From contig VHCL01000004.1 in the NCBI GenBank assembly GCA_016871725.1, positions 1 to 64,000 of the forward strand: a stretch of 64,000 nt of DNA, in the 5' to 3' direction. Positions within the stretch are counted from its first letter, which is position 1; each line of letters starts with the position of its first letter. Origin of the DNA: Verrucomicrobiota bacterium. GTDB lineage: Bacteria > Verrucomicrobiota > Verrucomicrobiia > Opitutales > UBA953. The notes under the pieces were generated by a model that did not search any database, was not told the DNA's origin, and saw only the letters and a list, made by a program, of their open reading frames with translations. Both the position numbers and the translations under genes were made by a program. Below, piece by piece: positions 1-12,449 of the stretch.

Positions 1-318
<318 letters not shown>

Positions 319-1042
319 TCCTGCCGAAGCAGGCGTTTGAAGGTTCGGATCCTGGGATCCGAACTATTTTATTATCTCAGTTCCTAGTGAATACGCCGGT
401 GATAAATGTATTCGCGTTTTCTATTTGGTAGAACCCGCGATCATTATCGCCGGGTTCACCAGGTGTAAGGTTTGACTAATACGATAGGCCGTATTGTCGC
501 ACAAAAAATGAACTCTCAAAGAACCGAAAGTGGCCTCCGGTTGAGGGGAGGGAGGGCGGACGGTGAAGGCGTTGCGGTTTAGGTCAACGTCTTTTTTCAA
601 GTTTCTGCATTTTGATGCGCAGAGCTTTGCTTGATCACCGAAACATCCAAGGAACAGCCTTCTGTCAGAGAAGGGAAGTCGAAGAGTGGAGAATCCGGCC
701 GCGTGATTCAAGCGGATTTTTGTATTTTTTCACACGAGGCTTACACCCATGAGTCCGTTGATAATCAATGACTTGTGGTGAGATTAGCCAATTTTTACAC
801 TTTTTTGACTATCAGGCATCTCGGTCAGACCCCCTTTCGGCCCCCCTTCGAGCCCTGCGGCGCCCCCAGATACCCCTTCCCTGGGCGATCTCACCCCGCC
901 CTGCCCCGCCGTCGGCGGCCATCCACTAAGCCGGACCCATCCTCGCGCGACCGTCTGCTCCCGGGCGCCGCGCACCTGTATGTTCTCCGCGGATACGCGC
1001 CGATTGTCTCGTCTCCGCGCGGCCGCGGGCTTCAATGCCCGC
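319..1042 (-). other. rRNA upstream region and leader, no protein gene seen
   Basis: Gene-free stretch between the 16S gene and the divergent protease. Read on the minus strand it contains, approaching the 16S: a hairpin around 430-456 (GAACCCG paired with CGGGTTC), a perfect 10-bp dyad at 343-364 (GTTCGGATCC, two-base loop, GGATCCGAAC) and a short stem at 320-333 (CCTGC/GCAGG). These look like precursor-rRNA processing stems. A TTGAC-like element preceded by an A-tract lies at 582-600 (minus) and may be part of the rRNA promoter, but no convincing -10 follows it. The part from about 780 to 979 is GC-rich and shows nothing recognisable. Confidence 0.5.
509..525 (-). promoter_or_regulatory. 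boxA-like rRNA antitermination element
   Basis: The minus strand reads GGTTCTTTGAGAGTTCA, closely resembling the boxA of Bacillus rRNA leaders (TGTTCTTTGAAAACT). It lies about 190 nt upstream of the mature 16S, inside the expected leader, where Nus factors would load on the transcript. The identification rests on sequence similarity and position. Confidence 0.6.
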
Positions 1043-1930
1043 ATGCTCCTCCCCACGCTGCTGGCGGCCTGCTTCTTCGGCGCCGCCACGATCCCCGGCC
1101 TCGACGTCGACAGCCCCGCGGATGACCGCGAGCTCTTCCGCAGGCTGGAGCAGCAGACGAACGCGCTCGCCGAGCAAGGCGACGTCGCCGTCGGCCGCGC
1201 CGACAGGCTCGCGCAATGCCAGCGCGCCCGCACCGCCGCGGTCCGCCTCGAGGCCCGCGCCGCCGCCGGCGCCCCGCTGGCGGGCGCCGAGATCTACCGC
1301 CGCGCCGCGCAGGCCGCCGTGCTCATCGGTTCGGCCTACAAATGCGACAAGTGCTCGAAGTGGCACAACACCCTCGCCTCCGGCTTCGCCGTGGCGGCGG
1401 ACGGCGTCATCGCGACCAACCATCACGTGGCCGCGACCGCCAACGCCGAGGCGATGGGCGTGATGACCGCCGACGGCCGTTTCTTCGCCGTGCGCGAGGT
1501 GCTCGCGGCGGACAAGGCCCACGATGTCGCCCTGCTGCGCGTCGACGCCAAGGACCTGGCGTTCCTCCCGCTGCGCGACGACGCCCCCGCCGGCACGCCC
1601 ATCCTCTGCTACAGCCACCCGGCCAGCACGTTCGGCTGCGCTTCCGAAGGCCTGATCACCCGCTACTTCAAGATGAACGAGCCGGACCGCAAGGGCGCGG
1701 TCTTCCTGCAGACCACGGCCGATTACGCGCGCGGCTCCAGCGGCGGGCCCATCCTCGACCACTTCGGCAACGCCGTGGGCATGGTGGCCTCGACCTCGCC
1801 GGTCTTCACCTCGCCGAGCCTCACGCACACGGCGGCCAAGGACGCGAAGCCGACGACGCCTAGCCAGCAGATGGTCCGGCACAACTGCGCGACCGCCCGG
1901 GCGATCCTCGAGCTGACCCGCGCCAAGTAA
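1043..1930 (+). CDS. Secreted trypsin-like serine protease
   Basis: The 295-aa product starts with a hydrophobic signal peptide (MLLPTLLAACFFGAA). The second half carries the chymotrypsin-fold triad: His in TNHHVA, Asp in AHDVALLRV and Ser in GSSGGPI, the pattern of Trypsin_2/DegP-like peptidases. No PDZ domain follows. A cysteine motif (YKCDKCSKW) lies just before the catalytic domain. It is presumably exported and cleaves proteins outside the cytoplasm. An in-frame ATG at 980 would add 21 arginine-rich residues; 1043 was preferred because it places the signal peptide at the N-terminus. It is divergent from the rRNA operon and ends 7 nt before the convergent asnS. The substrate cannot be inferred. 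Confidence 0.85.
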   Translation: MLLPTLLAACFFGAATIPGLDVDSPADDRELFRRLEQQTNALAEQGDVAVGRADRLAQCQRARTAAVRLEARAAAGAPLAGAEIYRRAAQAAVLIGSAYKCDKCSKWHNTLASGFAVAADGVIATNHHVAATANAEAMGVMTADGRFFAVREVLAADKAHDVALLRVDAKDLAFLPLRDDAPAGTPILCYSHPASTFGCASEGLITRYFKMNEPDRKGAVFLQTTADYARGSSGGPILDHFGNAVGMVASTSPVFTSPSLTHTAAKDAKPTTPSQQMVRHNCATARAILELTRAK

Positions 1931-1937
1931 GCCGGGC

Positions 1938-3314
1938 TCAGGCGTGGCCGGGCGTCCGCGGGTAGGCGACGACGTCGCGGATGTTGCCTTCGCCGGTCAC
2001 GAACATCAGCAGGCGTTCGAACCCGAGGCCGAAACCGGCGTGCGGCACGGAGCCGAAGCGGCGCGTGTCGACATACCAGGCGTAGGCCTCGAGATCGAGC
2101 CCGTGGGCCTGCATCGCGGCGACGAGACGGTCCAGGCGCTCCTCGCGCTGGCTCCCGCCGACGATCTCGCCGACGCCGGGCACGAGCAAGTCCATCGCGG
2201 CCACGGTCTTCCCGTCTTCGTTCTGGCGCATGTAGAAGGGCTTCGCGGCCTTGGGGTAGTCACGGACGGTCACGGGGCACTTGAAATGCTCCTCGGTGAG
2301 GTAACGCTCGTGCTCGGACTGCAGGTTCTCGCCCCAGACGACCGGATACTCGAACTTACGACCGGACTTAAGGAGAAGCTCCACGGCCTCGGTATAGGTG
2401 ACACGGGCGAAAGGCCGCTCGGCCACGAAACGCAGGCGCTCCAGGAGACCTTTGTCGACGAAGGCGTTGAAGAAGGCCAGCTCGTCGGCGCAATCCTCCA
2501 AGGCAGTCTTAACGAGGTGTTTCACGAGTTCTTCGGCGCAACGCATGTCGCCCTCGAGGTCGCAGAAGGCCATCTCCGGCTCGATCATCCAGAACTCGCT
2601 GGCGTGGCGGCTGGTGTGCGAGTTCTCGGCCCGGAACGTCGGTCCGAACGTATAGACGTCGCCCAGGGCGCAGGCGAGGGTCTCGCCCTCCAGCTGGCCG
2701 GAGACCGTCAGATAAGCCTGTTTGGCGAAGAAATCCGCGGTCCAGTCGACCTTGCCGTCAGGGGTCTTCGGCGGCGCGACCGGGTCGAGCGTCGTCACGC
2801 GGAAGAGCTCGCCGGCGCCTTCGCAGTCGCTGGCCGTCACGATGGGCGTGTGCACGTAGGCGAAACCGCGCCGCTGGAAGAACTCGTGCACGGCCATGGC
2901 CATCCGGCTGCGGACGCGCATCATCGAGCCGAGACGGTTCGTGCGGGCGCGCAGGTGCGGGATCGTGCGCAGGAACTCCACGGTGTGCCCCTTCTTCTGG
3001 AGCGGGAAAGTCTCGTCGGCCCGGCCGAGCAGGCGGAAGGCCGAGGCCTTGAGCTCCCACTTCTGGCCCTTGGCCGGCGACGGTACCAGTTCGCCATCCA
3101 CGCTGACCGAAGAGCCCGTCAGCGCGTCCTTCAGGTGTTCGGCGCCCGGCGCGGCGGCGTCGACCACGACCTGCAGGTTCTTGAAGCAGGAGCCGTCGTT
3201 GAGCTCGACGAAGGAGAAGTCCTTGGCGTCGCGGCGGGTGCGGACCCACCCGGAGACCGTGACGCCTTGGAGCGGCTGCTCGGCGGCGAGCGCCTGCTTG
3301 ACCTTGATTCGCAT
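1938..3314 (-). CDS. asnS: Asparagine--tRNA ligase
   Basis: Class IIb aminoacyl-tRNA synthetase of 458 aa, the usual AsnRS length; it charges tRNA-Asn in the cytoplasm. The N-terminal OB-fold anticodon-binding domain (about residues 1-110; [19 protein letters not shown]) is followed by the class II catalytic domain with motif 2 ([20 protein letters not shown]) and motif 3 ([12 protein letters not shown]). The combination [12 protein letters not shown] and QLEGE favours AsnRS over AspRS. The start is the ATG that opens the OB-fold; longer upstream reading is unsupported. A tRNA-Asn gene lies elsewhere in the window at 47370. Head-to-head with transaldolase across about 120 bp. Confidence 0.97.
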   Translation of the reverse strand: MRIKVKQALAAEQPLQGVTVSGWVRTRRDAKDFSFVELNDGSCFKNLQVVVDAAAPGAEHLKDALTGSSVSVDGELVPSPAKGQKWELKASAFRLLGRADETFPLQKKGHTVEFLRTIPHLRARTNRLGSMMRVRSRMAMAVHEFFQRRGFAYVHTPIVTASDCEGAGELFRVTTLDPVAPPKTPDGKVDWTADFFAKQAYLTVSGQLEGETLACALGDVYTFGPTFRAENSHTSRHASEFWMIEPEMAFCDLEGDMRCAEELVKHLVKTALEDCADELAFFNAFVDKGLLERLRFVAERPFARVTYTEAVELLLKSGRKFEYPVVWGENLQSEHERYLTEEHFKCPVTVRDYPKAAKPFYMRQNEDGKTVAAMDLLVPGVGEIVGGSQREERLDRLVAAMQAHGLDLEAYAWYVDTRRFGSVPHAGFGLGFERLLMFVTGEGNIRDVVAYPRTPGHA

Positions 3315-3438
3315 GGGGTAATTTGCACCAGCCTGCCCGCCGAAACAAGCGAGAGATGCCCGGACGCCCGAGGTCGCCCGTTTTTTCGGGTCGGGCTGGA
3401 CAACTCTGGGTCCTTTAACACGCTCGCAAGCCTCCCAC

Positions 3439-4392
3439 ATGAACGCACTCGAACAGCTTCGCCAACACACCAAGGTCGTCGCCGACACCGGCGATTTCGC
3501 CGCCATGAAGGCCTTCAAGCCTCTGGATGCCACGACCAACCCGAGCCTCATCCTCAAGGCCGTCCAGATGCCGGAATACCAGGCCCTCCTCCAGAAGGCC
3601 GCCCAGGATAACAAGCACAAGGGCGTCCAAGCCGCCGTCGACGCGCTTCTCATCTCCTTCGGCACCGAGATCCTCAAGATCGTCCCGGGCCGCGTCTCCA
3701 CCGAGGTCGACGCCCGCCTGTCCTTCGACAAGGCCGCCACCGTCGCCAAGGCCCGCGAACTCATCGCCCTCTATAAGGCCGCCGGCATCCCCAAGGAGCG
3801 CATCCTCGTGAAGATGGCCTCCACCTGGGAAGGCATCCAGGCCGCCGCCGAGCTCGAGAAGGAAGGCATCCGCTGCAACCTGACCCTCCTCTTCTCCTTC
3901 GCCCAGGCCGTCGCCTGCGCCGACGCCAAGGTCCAGCTGATCTCCCCGTTCGTCGGCCGCATCTACGACTGGCACAAGAAGGCCCAGGGCGCCAACTGGA
4001 ACGAAGCCGCCTCCGCCGGCGCCAACGACCCCGGCGTCCAGTCCGTCCGCCGCATCTACGCCTACTACAAGCGCAACGGCATCAAGACCGAAGTCATGGG
4101 CGCCTCCTTCCGTAACTGCGGCCAGATCAAGGCCCTCTGCGGTTGCGACCTCCTGACCATCGCCCCGAACCTCCTCGACGAGCTCTCCAAGGATTCCGCC
4201 GCGGTGCCCAAGGTGCTCGACGAAGCCGCCGCCAAGTCCGAAGGCGAAGCCGCCAAGGCCTGGGGCGAGAAGGAATTCCGCTGGCACCACAACGAGGACG
4301 CCATGGCCACCGAGAAGACCGCCGAAGGCATCCGTGCGTTCGCCGTCGACGGCAAGAAGCTCGACGACCTGGTCGCCAAGGCCATCGGCTGA
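3439..4392 (+). CDS. tal: Transaldolase (TalB type)
   Basis: A 317-aa protein, the length of classical TalB transaldolases. It transfers a dihydroxyacetone unit between sugar phosphates in the non-oxidative pentose phosphate pathway. Visible hallmarks are the DATTNPSL motif (about residues 30-37), the Schiff-base lysine Lys125 in [11 protein letters not shown] and the C-terminal phosphate-binding SFRN segment. The start codon follows a C-rich leader without a Shine-Dalgarno sequence. The gene is monocistronic: it has its own divergent promoter region and a strong terminator 22 nt after the stop. Confidence 0.96.
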   Translation: MNALEQLRQHTKVVADTGDFAAMKAFKPLDATTNPSLILKAVQMPEYQALLQKAAQDNKHKGVQAAVDALLISFGTEILKIVPGRVSTEVDARLSFDKAATVAKARELIALYKAAGIPKERILVKMASTWEGIQAAAELEKEGIRCNLTLLFSFAQAVACADAKVQLISPFVGRIYDWHKKAQGANWNEAASAGANDPGVQSVRRIYAYYKRNGIKTEVMGASFRNCGQIKALCGCDLLTIAPNLLDELSKDSAAVPKVLDEAAAKSEGEAAKAWGEKEFRWHHNEDAMATEKTAEGIRAFAVDGKKLDDLVAKAIG

Positions 4393-4414
4393 GCGCTCCG
4401 TTAGTCCCTCCAGC

Positions 4415-4447
4415 AAGGCCGGGCCGCAAGCCCGGCCTTATTTTTTG
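4415..4447 (+). terminator. Rho-independent terminator after transaldolase
   Basis: A 9-bp stem, AAGGCCGGG / CCCGGCCTT with a 7-nt loop, is followed by ATTTTTT. Its 3' end overlaps the last codons of the convergent DUF3955-like gene. Confidence 0.9.
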
Positions 4448-4641
4448 GGGCGCAGCAACCAGGCAAGGACCAGCAAGACGAACCCCAGCACGAACGAGAG
4501 GACCCCCAGCGGGATGAAGCCGAACTGCTCGTGCAGCACCCCGTCCTGATCCACATAGGAGCCGTTCCATTGATATAACCACCAGCAGGCGAAACCCGCG
4601 GCGAAGCCGATTAACGAGGCGATGAGCAGCGGACGATGCAT
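4438..4641 (-). CDS. Small two-helix membrane protein, DUF3955-like (copy 2)
   Basis: A 67-aa protein with two predicted transmembrane helices (about residues 5-21 and 42-62) and between them the motif GSYVDQDGVLHEQFGFIP, matching the DUF3955 pattern (Gly, Asp-Gly-x-Leu-x-Glu, Phe, Ile-Pro). It ends in a basic RPKK tail. Function is unknown. It starts one nucleotide after the stop of an equally long paralogue (TGACATG), so the two are probably translationally coupled. The start at MHRPLL was chosen because the upstream in-frame stretch has no membrane-protein character. The family name is from memory of the motif and should be treated as probable. Confidence 0.7.
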   Translation of the reverse strand: MHRPLLIASLIGFAAGFACWWLYQWNGSYVDQDGVLHEQFGFIPLGVLSFVLGFVLLVLAWLLRPKK

Positions 4642-4642
4642 G

Positions 4643-4846
4643 TCATTGTTTGGGCCGGAAAAGGGAGGCGACGAGAAAGGACAATCCGCCAAATGCGAAA
4701 AACCAGCCCATGGGCAGCAGCCAGAAAGGCTCACGGAGGAACCCGTCCGCGTCGAGATGGCCGCCGATCCGATGATGCAGCCAGAAACAGAGACTGCCTA
4801 AGCCGAAGGCCGCGTACGAAGCCAGATGGCAGAGGTTGCTTCGCAT
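4643..4846 (-). CDS. Small two-helix membrane protein, DUF3955-like (copy 1)
   Basis: Also 67 aa, with the same architecture: helix, GGHLDADGFLREPFWLLP loop, helix, RPKQ tail. It is clearly a tandem duplicate of the following gene, although the helices have diverged. The DGFLREPFWLLP segment is the best match to the DUF3955 core. It begins 6 nt after the stop of the SPOUT RNA methyltransferase, so the three genes probably form one transcript. The role is unknown. Both copies probably sit in the inner membrane. Confidence 0.72.
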   Translation of the reverse strand: MRSNLCHLASYAAFGLGSLCFWLHHRIGGHLDADGFLREPFWLLPMGWFFAFGGLSFLVASLFRPKQ

Positions 4847-4852
4847 CCGCGC

Positions 4853-5671
4853 CTAATTCCGACGCTGGCGGACGGCCTCGAAAAGCACGATGCCGGCGGC
4901 CATGGAGACATTGAGGGAATCCGACAGGCCGGCCTGCGGGATCGAGATCTTCTCCTCGGCGGCGCCCAGCATGAAGTCGCTCAGACCGTCCTTCTCCGAA
5001 CCCAGCAGCAAGGCCACCGGACCGCGGCAGTCGACATCCCAGAAAGTCTTGGTCGCCGCGGGGGAGGTCGCCAGCGAACGCACGCCCTTGGCCTTCATCC
5101 AGGCGGCGGCTTCCTGCGAGGTGCAGACGGCGACCGGCATGGAGAAGAGCGCGCCCTGCGAGGAGCGGACGACGTTCGGATTGAAGACGTCGGTGACCGG
5201 GTCGCAGACGATGAGGGCGTCGCAACCGGCGGAGTCCGCCGTACGGAGCAGCGCGCCGAGATTACCCGGCTTCTCGACCGATTCCGCGACGAGCAGGAGC
5301 GGGTTGGCCGAAGGCTTGAGCCGGTCGAGCGAGCAGTCCCAGGTCCGGGCGACCCCGAGGAGGCCGTCGGGACCCTCGCGCCCGCTGACCTTCTCGAAGG
5401 CCGAGACGCCCAGTTCGCAGCACTCGACGCCGGCGGCGCGGGCGTTGGTGACGAGTTCGGCGGCCTCGGAGCCTCGGAACATCGACGGGCAGAAATAGAT
5501 CTCGAGCACCTCGACCTTGCGCTCGAGGGCCCGGGAGAGCTCCCGGAGGCCTTCGGCGATGAAGAGGCAGCGGGCTTCGCGCTCGGCGCGGTCCCGCAGG
5601 CGGGCGAGCGCCTGCACGCGGGGGTTCTGTCGGCTCTGGATGACCTCGTCGGGCACGGGCGAAGTGAGCAC
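4853..5671 (-). CDS. SPOUT (TrmH/SpoU) family RNA 2'-O-methyltransferase
   Basis: Predicted S-adenosylmethionine-dependent ribose methyltransferase of 272 aa acting on rRNA or tRNA. The N-terminal part (QSRQNPRVQALARL... LFIAEGLREL) resembles the SpoU substrate-binding domain. The C-terminal half has the three knot motifs NLGALLRTADSAGC, LLLGSEKDGLS and ISIPQAGLSDSLNVSMA. No ATG suits the N-terminus; GTG at 5671 (next best TTG 5674) precedes the domain directly. The target nucleotide cannot be read from the sequence. It leads a likely three-gene transcript with the two DUF3955-like proteins and is divergent from the RlmD-type methyltransferase. Confidence 0.88.
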   Translation of the reverse strand: MLTSPVPDEVIQSRQNPRVQALARLRDRAEREARCLFIAEGLRELSRALERKVEVLEIYFCPSMFRGSEAAELVTNARAAGVECCELGVSAFEKVSGREGPDGLLGVARTWDCSLDRLKPSANPLLLVAESVEKPGNLGALLRTADSAGCDALIVCDPVTDVFNPNVVRSSQGALFSMPVAVCTSQEAAAWMKAKGVRSLATSPAATKTFWDVDCRGPVALLLGSEKDGLSDFMLGAAEEKISIPQAGLSDSLNVSMAAGIVLFEAVRQRRN

Positions 5672-5752
5672 CAAGGGACGCCCGAGGGCAAGGATAGCCC
5701 TTCGGCGGGGGATAAGTCTCGACCTCTCCGCCCGGAGGCGGACTTTATCGCC

Positions 5753-6994
5753 ATGTCCGATTTCGAGCCGCCTCAGTCCCGCAAGCCCGACGCCTCCAAG
5801 TTCCGGCCCGGCAAGTTCACCTACCACCAGGAGATCGAGGTCGAGATCGCGAGCCTGACGAACCTCGGCGAGGGCGTGGCCCGCGTCGACGGCTGGGTCG
5901 TCTTCATCGCCGGCGCGCTCGCGGGCGAGAAGGTCGTGGCCCGCGTCTGGCATAACGCCGCCAACTTCTCCCGCGCCGACCTCGTCCGCGTCGTCGTCCC
6001 TTCGCCCCACCGCGTCCAGCCCCGCTGCGACCTCTTCGGCGAATGCGGCGGGTGCCAGTACCAGAACCTCGCCTACCCGCAGCAGCTCGAGTGGAAGCAG
6101 AAGCAGGGCGCGGAGGCCTTCGAGCGCCTCGGCGGCATCAAGACGAAGGTCGACCCCTGCCACCCTTCCCCGAAGCAATACGGCTACCGCTCCAAGATCA
6201 CCCCGCACTTCATGACGCCCCGCCGGGCGGATTTCCCGATCGGCTTCCTCGCCGCCGGCACCTCCCGCCGCGTGGTCGACGTCCCGAAGTGCCCCATCGC
6301 GACGGACGCGATCAACGCGGCCTACGCCCGCGCCCGCAAGGACATCAAGGCCAACCCCGGCCGCTTCGAGCGCGGCGCCACCCTGCTCTTCCGCGACTGC
6401 GAGGAAGGCGTCGTCACCGACTCCCGCCAGGTCGTCACCGAGAAGGTCGGCGCGATCCAGCTCAAGTTCCTCGCCGGCGAGTTCTTCCAGAACAACCCGT
6501 CGGTGCTCGAGCAGTTCGTCGGCCACGCCATCAAGCTCGCCCACGAATCCGGCGCCAAGCACCTCGTCGACACCTACTGCGGCTCGGGCCTCTTCGCGCT
6601 GTCCGGCGCGCGGCTCTTCGAGTCCGTCAACGGCGTCGAGGTCAGCGCCGAAGCCGCCCGCAAGGCCGCCGAGAACGCCACGCTCAACCACCTGCTCAAC
6701 TGCCGCTTCATCGCCGGCTCGGCCGAATCGATCTTCAAGAACCTGCCGGTCAAGGGCGCGGAGTCCGCGGTCATCGTCGACCCGCCCCGCAAGGGCTGCG
6801 ACGAGGCCTTCCTCGAGCAGCTCCACGCCTTCGCCCCGCGCCGCATCGTCTACGTCAGCTGCGCGCCGGACACCCAGGCGCGCGACGTGAAATTCCTCTG
6901 CGCCAAGGACTGGAAGGTCGTCTCGGTGCGGCCGTTCGACCTCTTCCCCCAGACCCGGCACGTCGAGTGCATCGCGGCGCTGGAACGCGCCTAA
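5753..6994 (+). CDS. rlmD: RlmD/RumA-type 23S rRNA m5U methyltransferase
   Basis: A 413-aa class I methyltransferase that would methylate a uracil C5 in rRNA. Domains: a TRAM RNA-binding domain (about 20-80), an iron-sulfur cysteine set CDLFGECGGC (Cys-x5-Cys-x2-Cys) with a fourth Cys in VPKCPIA, and the Rossmann domain with VDTYCGSGLFALS. The DPPRKG motif and the catalytic Cys in YVSCAPDTQARD close the active site. The four-cysteine pattern matches RlmD, but RlmCD-type activity cannot be excluded. ATG at 5753 has a GGAGG about 14 nt upstream, too far to be ideal. Confidence 0.88.
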   Translation: MSDFEPPQSRKPDASKFRPGKFTYHQEIEVEIASLTNLGEGVARVDGWVVFIAGALAGEKVVARVWHNAANFSRADLVRVVVPSPHRVQPRCDLFGECGGCQYQNLAYPQQLEWKQKQGAEAFERLGGIKTKVDPCHPSPKQYGYRSKITPHFMTPRRADFPIGFLAAGTSRRVVDVPKCPIATDAINAAYARARKDIKANPGRFERGATLLFRDCEEGVVTDSRQVVTEKVGAIQLKFLAGEFFQNNPSVLEQFVGHAIKLAHESGAKHLVDTYCGSGLFALSGARLFESVNGVEVSAEAARKAAENATLNHLLNCRFIAGSAESIFKNLPVKGAESAVIVDPPRKGCDEAFLEQLHAFAPRRIVYVSCAPDTQARDVKFLCAKDWKVVSVRPFDLFPQTRHVECIAALERA

Positions 6995-7010
6995 GCAGTC
7001 CGTCAGGGCG

Positions 7011-7039
7011 CAAAAAAGGGGCGCCGCGCGGCGCCCCTT
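7011..7039 (-). terminator. Rho-independent terminator of gyrA
   Basis: Perfect 10-bp stem AAGGGGCGCC / GGCGCCCCTT with a GCGC loop. On the minus strand it is followed by TTTT, so it terminates gyrA. On the plus strand there is no T-run after the stem, but it may still help end the RlmD-type gene. Confidence 0.85.
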
Positions 7040-7060
7040 CTGCTCGGCCGGCAAGCCCGG

Positions 7061-9550
7061 TCAGGCCGACGGCTTGGCGGCGTTCTCCTCCTCTTCCTCG
7101 GAACGTTCGACCTTGGAGATGCCGAGGAGGGACTCGCCTTCCTTGAGGCGCATGACGCGGACGCCCTTGGTGTTGCGACCCGCCGTGCAGCGGATGTCGG
7201 AGACCTTGGTGCGGATGGACTGGCCGCCCTTGGTGAGGAGCATGACCTCGTCCTCTTCCTGGACGCTGAGGGCGCCGGCGACGCCGACCTCGGTGGAGAT
7301 GGCGATGACGCCCTTGCCGCCGCGGGACTGCTTGCGGTAGACCGGCTCCTTGGTCTCGGGATCGTCGAAGGGCGTGCGCTTGCCGATGCCGTCGATGCCG
7401 ACGACGAGCAGCGTGCAGGCCGGGTCGACGACTTCCATCGCCTTCACCTGGTCGCCGCTGTCGAGGTTCATGCCGATCACGCCGGTCGTGTCGCGGCCCA
7501 TGGAACGGACGTCGGACTCGTGGAAGCGGATGGACATGCCGGACTGCGAGATCATCACGACCTCGTTGTCGCCGTTGGTCAGCTTGGCCGCGATGAGGCG
7601 GTCGCCGTGCTCGATGTTGATGCCGATGATGCCGCCCTTGCGGTAGTTGGCGTACTTGGAGATCTCGGTCTTCTTGATCGTGCCGTTGGCCGTGCACATC
7701 ATCAGGAAGCGGCCCTCGTCGAAGTTCGAGACGCAGACCATCGCGGCCAGCTTCTCGTCGTCCTTGAGGTCGAGCAGGCGGGCGATGGACTTGCCGCGCG
7801 AGGCGCGGGCGGCCTCCTCGATCTCGTAGACCTTCTCCACGTAGACCCGGCCGTTGTTCATGAAGAACAGGATGTGGTCGTGGGTGTTGGCCGTGAAGAG
7901 GTGCTCGATGAAGTCGCTGTCCTCGTCGGACGCGGCCTTGGAGAGCTCGGCGCCCTTGGTGCCCTTGCCGCCGCGCTTCTGCAGGCGGTACTGGGCGACC
8001 GGGGTGCGCTTGATGAAGCCGGCGTGCGAGACGGTGACGACGCAGCCTTCGTTGGCGACGATGTCCTCCATCGAGAGCTCGCCTTCCTGGGCGGTGACCT
8101 TGGTCTTGCGGGGGCCGACGTGCTTCTTGGCGGCCTCGCGCAGCTCCTTCTTGATGAGGGAAAGCAGCTTGGACTCGCTGGAGAGGATGCCGCGGAGCTC
8201 CTCGACGAGGGCCATGAGCTCGCGGTATTCGGCCTCGATCTTGTCGCGCTCCAGGCCGGTGAGCTGGTAGAGGCGGAGGTCGAGGATGGCCACGGCCTGG
8301 CGTTCGCTGAGGCCGTACTTGGCCATCAGCTTGACGCGGGCCTCGTCGCGGTTGGCGGCGGCGCGGATGATCTTCACGAAGTCGTCCAGGTTGCGCAGGG
8401 CGATCTTGAAGCCTTCGAGGATGTGGGCGCGGTCCTCGGCCTTGCGGAGGCGGAAGCGGGTGCGGCGGGTGACGACGTCGCGGCGGTGCTCGACGAAGCA
8501 CTCGAGCAGCTCGCGGATGTTCATCTGCTTCGGGCGGCGCTTGTCGAGGGCCAGCAGGATGACGCCGAACGAGTTCTCGAAGTTCGTGTGCTTGTAGAGC
8601 TTGTTGATGACGACCTTCGGGTTCTCGTTGCGCTTGAGCTCGATGACCACGCGGGTGTTCTCGTCGGACTCGTCGCGGAGGTCGGAGACCTCGTCGAGGA
8701 CCTTCTCGGCGCAGAGGTCGGCGATATGCTTCACCAGGGAGGCGCGGTTGACGTTGTAAGGCAGCTCGGTGAGCACGATCTGCTCCTTGCCGTTCTTGAG
8801 CTCCTCGGTGTGGGCGACGCCGCGGACGCGGATGATGCCGCGGCCGGTGCGGAGGTACTGCTTGATGCCCTCCTTGCCGTTGATGACGCCGCCGGTCGGG
8901 AAGTCCGGGCCGACGATGACCTTCTCGAGGTCCTCGACGGTGGCGCTGGGCTTGTCGATGATCAGGCAGGTGGCCTCGACGAGCTCCGCCAGGTTATGGG
9001 GCGGGATGTTCGTCGTCATGCCGACCGCGATGCCGGTCGAGCCGTTCATCAGCAGGTGGGGCAAGGCGCACGGCAGGACGGTCGGCTCGGTGGTCGACTC
9101 CTTGTAGTTCGGGACGAAGTCGACGGTATCCTCGTCGATGTCGGCGAGGAGCTCGGCGGAGATCTCCGAGAGGCGGCACTCGGTGTAACGGTAGGCCGCG
9201 GGCGGGTCGCCGTCGACGGAGCCGAAGTTGCCCTGCGGCTCGATCAGCTGGTAGCGCATGACCCAGTTCTGGGCGAGGCGGACGAGCGTGTCGTACACGG
9301 AGCTGTCGCCGTGCGGGTGGTAGTTCTTGAGCACTTCGCCGACGACGCCCGCGCACTTGTCGAACGGGCGGTTGTGGACGAGGCCTTCGCGGAGCATCGC
9401 GTAGAGGATGCGGCGCTGCACGGGCTTCAGGCCGTCGCGGGCGTCCGGGAGGGCGCGCGAGACGATGACCGACATCGAGTAGTCGATGTAGGCCGTCTGC
9501 ATGATGTCCGTGATGTTGGCGGACGTGAGCTTTTCCTTGTCAGAGTACAT
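7061..9550 (-). CDS. gyrA: DNA gyrase subunit A
   Basis: An 829-aa type IIA topoisomerase breakage-reunion subunit that introduces negative supercoils with GyrB. Active-site Tyr122 sits in RYTECRLS. The quinolone-resistance region [11 protein letters not shown] keeps Ser83 and Asp87 in E. coli numbering, the unmutated residues. The C-terminal beta-pinwheel carries a GyrA box, QKRGGKG (about residue 523), which separates it from ParC. The start overlaps nothing and lies 36 nt after the gyrB stop, so gyrB-gyrA is one operon. The C-terminus is short, acidic and glutamate-rich. Confidence 0.97.
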   Translation of the reverse strand: MYSDKEKLTSANITDIMQTAYIDYSMSVIVSRALPDARDGLKPVQRRILYAMLREGLVHNRPFDKCAGVVGEVLKNYHPHGDSSVYDTLVRLAQNWVMRYQLIEPQGNFGSVDGDPPAAYRYTECRLSEISAELLADIDEDTVDFVPNYKESTTEPTVLPCALPHLLMNGSTGIAVGMTTNIPPHNLAELVEATCLIIDKPSATVEDLEKVIVGPDFPTGGVINGKEGIKQYLRTGRGIIRVRGVAHTEELKNGKEQIVLTELPYNVNRASLVKHIADLCAEKVLDEVSDLRDESDENTRVVIELKRNENPKVVINKLYKHTNFENSFGVILLALDKRRPKQMNIRELLECFVEHRRDVVTRRTRFRLRKAEDRAHILEGFKIALRNLDDFVKIIRAAANRDEARVKLMAKYGLSERQAVAILDLRLYQLTGLERDKIEAEYRELMALVEELRGILSSESKLLSLIKKELREAAKKHVGPRKTKVTAQEGELSMEDIVANEGCVVTVSHAGFIKRTPVAQYRLQKRGGKGTKGAELSKAASDEDSDFIEHLFTANTHDHILFFMNNGRVYVEKVYEIEEAARASRGKSIARLLDLKDDEKLAAMVCVSNFDEGRFLMMCTANGTIKKTEISKYANYRKGGIIGINIEHGDRLIAAKLTNGDNEVVMISQSGMSIRFHESDVRSMGRDTTGVIGMNLDSGDQVKAMEVVDPACTLLVVGIDGIGKRTPFDDPETKEPVYRKQSRGGKGVIAISTEVGVAGALSVQEEDEVMLLTKGGQSIRTKVSDIRCTAGRNTKGVRVMRLKEGESLLGISKVERSEEEEENAAKPSA

Positions 9551-9586
9551 GTTCGAAGAGGTCGAGGCTTGGATTCGTCGGGACGA

Positions 9587-12449
<2,863 letters not shown>

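Noticed and set aside
690..735. Plus-strand terminator (AATCCG...CGGATT followed by T-rich sequence)
   Set aside because: No plus-strand gene lies upstream; the weak stem has a 15-nt loop, and the T-run is more likely an upstream A-tract of the rRNA promoter region on the other strand.
926..1882. Arg/Gly-rich minus-strand frame opposite the protease
   Set aside because: The plus strand encodes a complete catalytic triad and signal peptide; the antisense frame has no recognisable feature.
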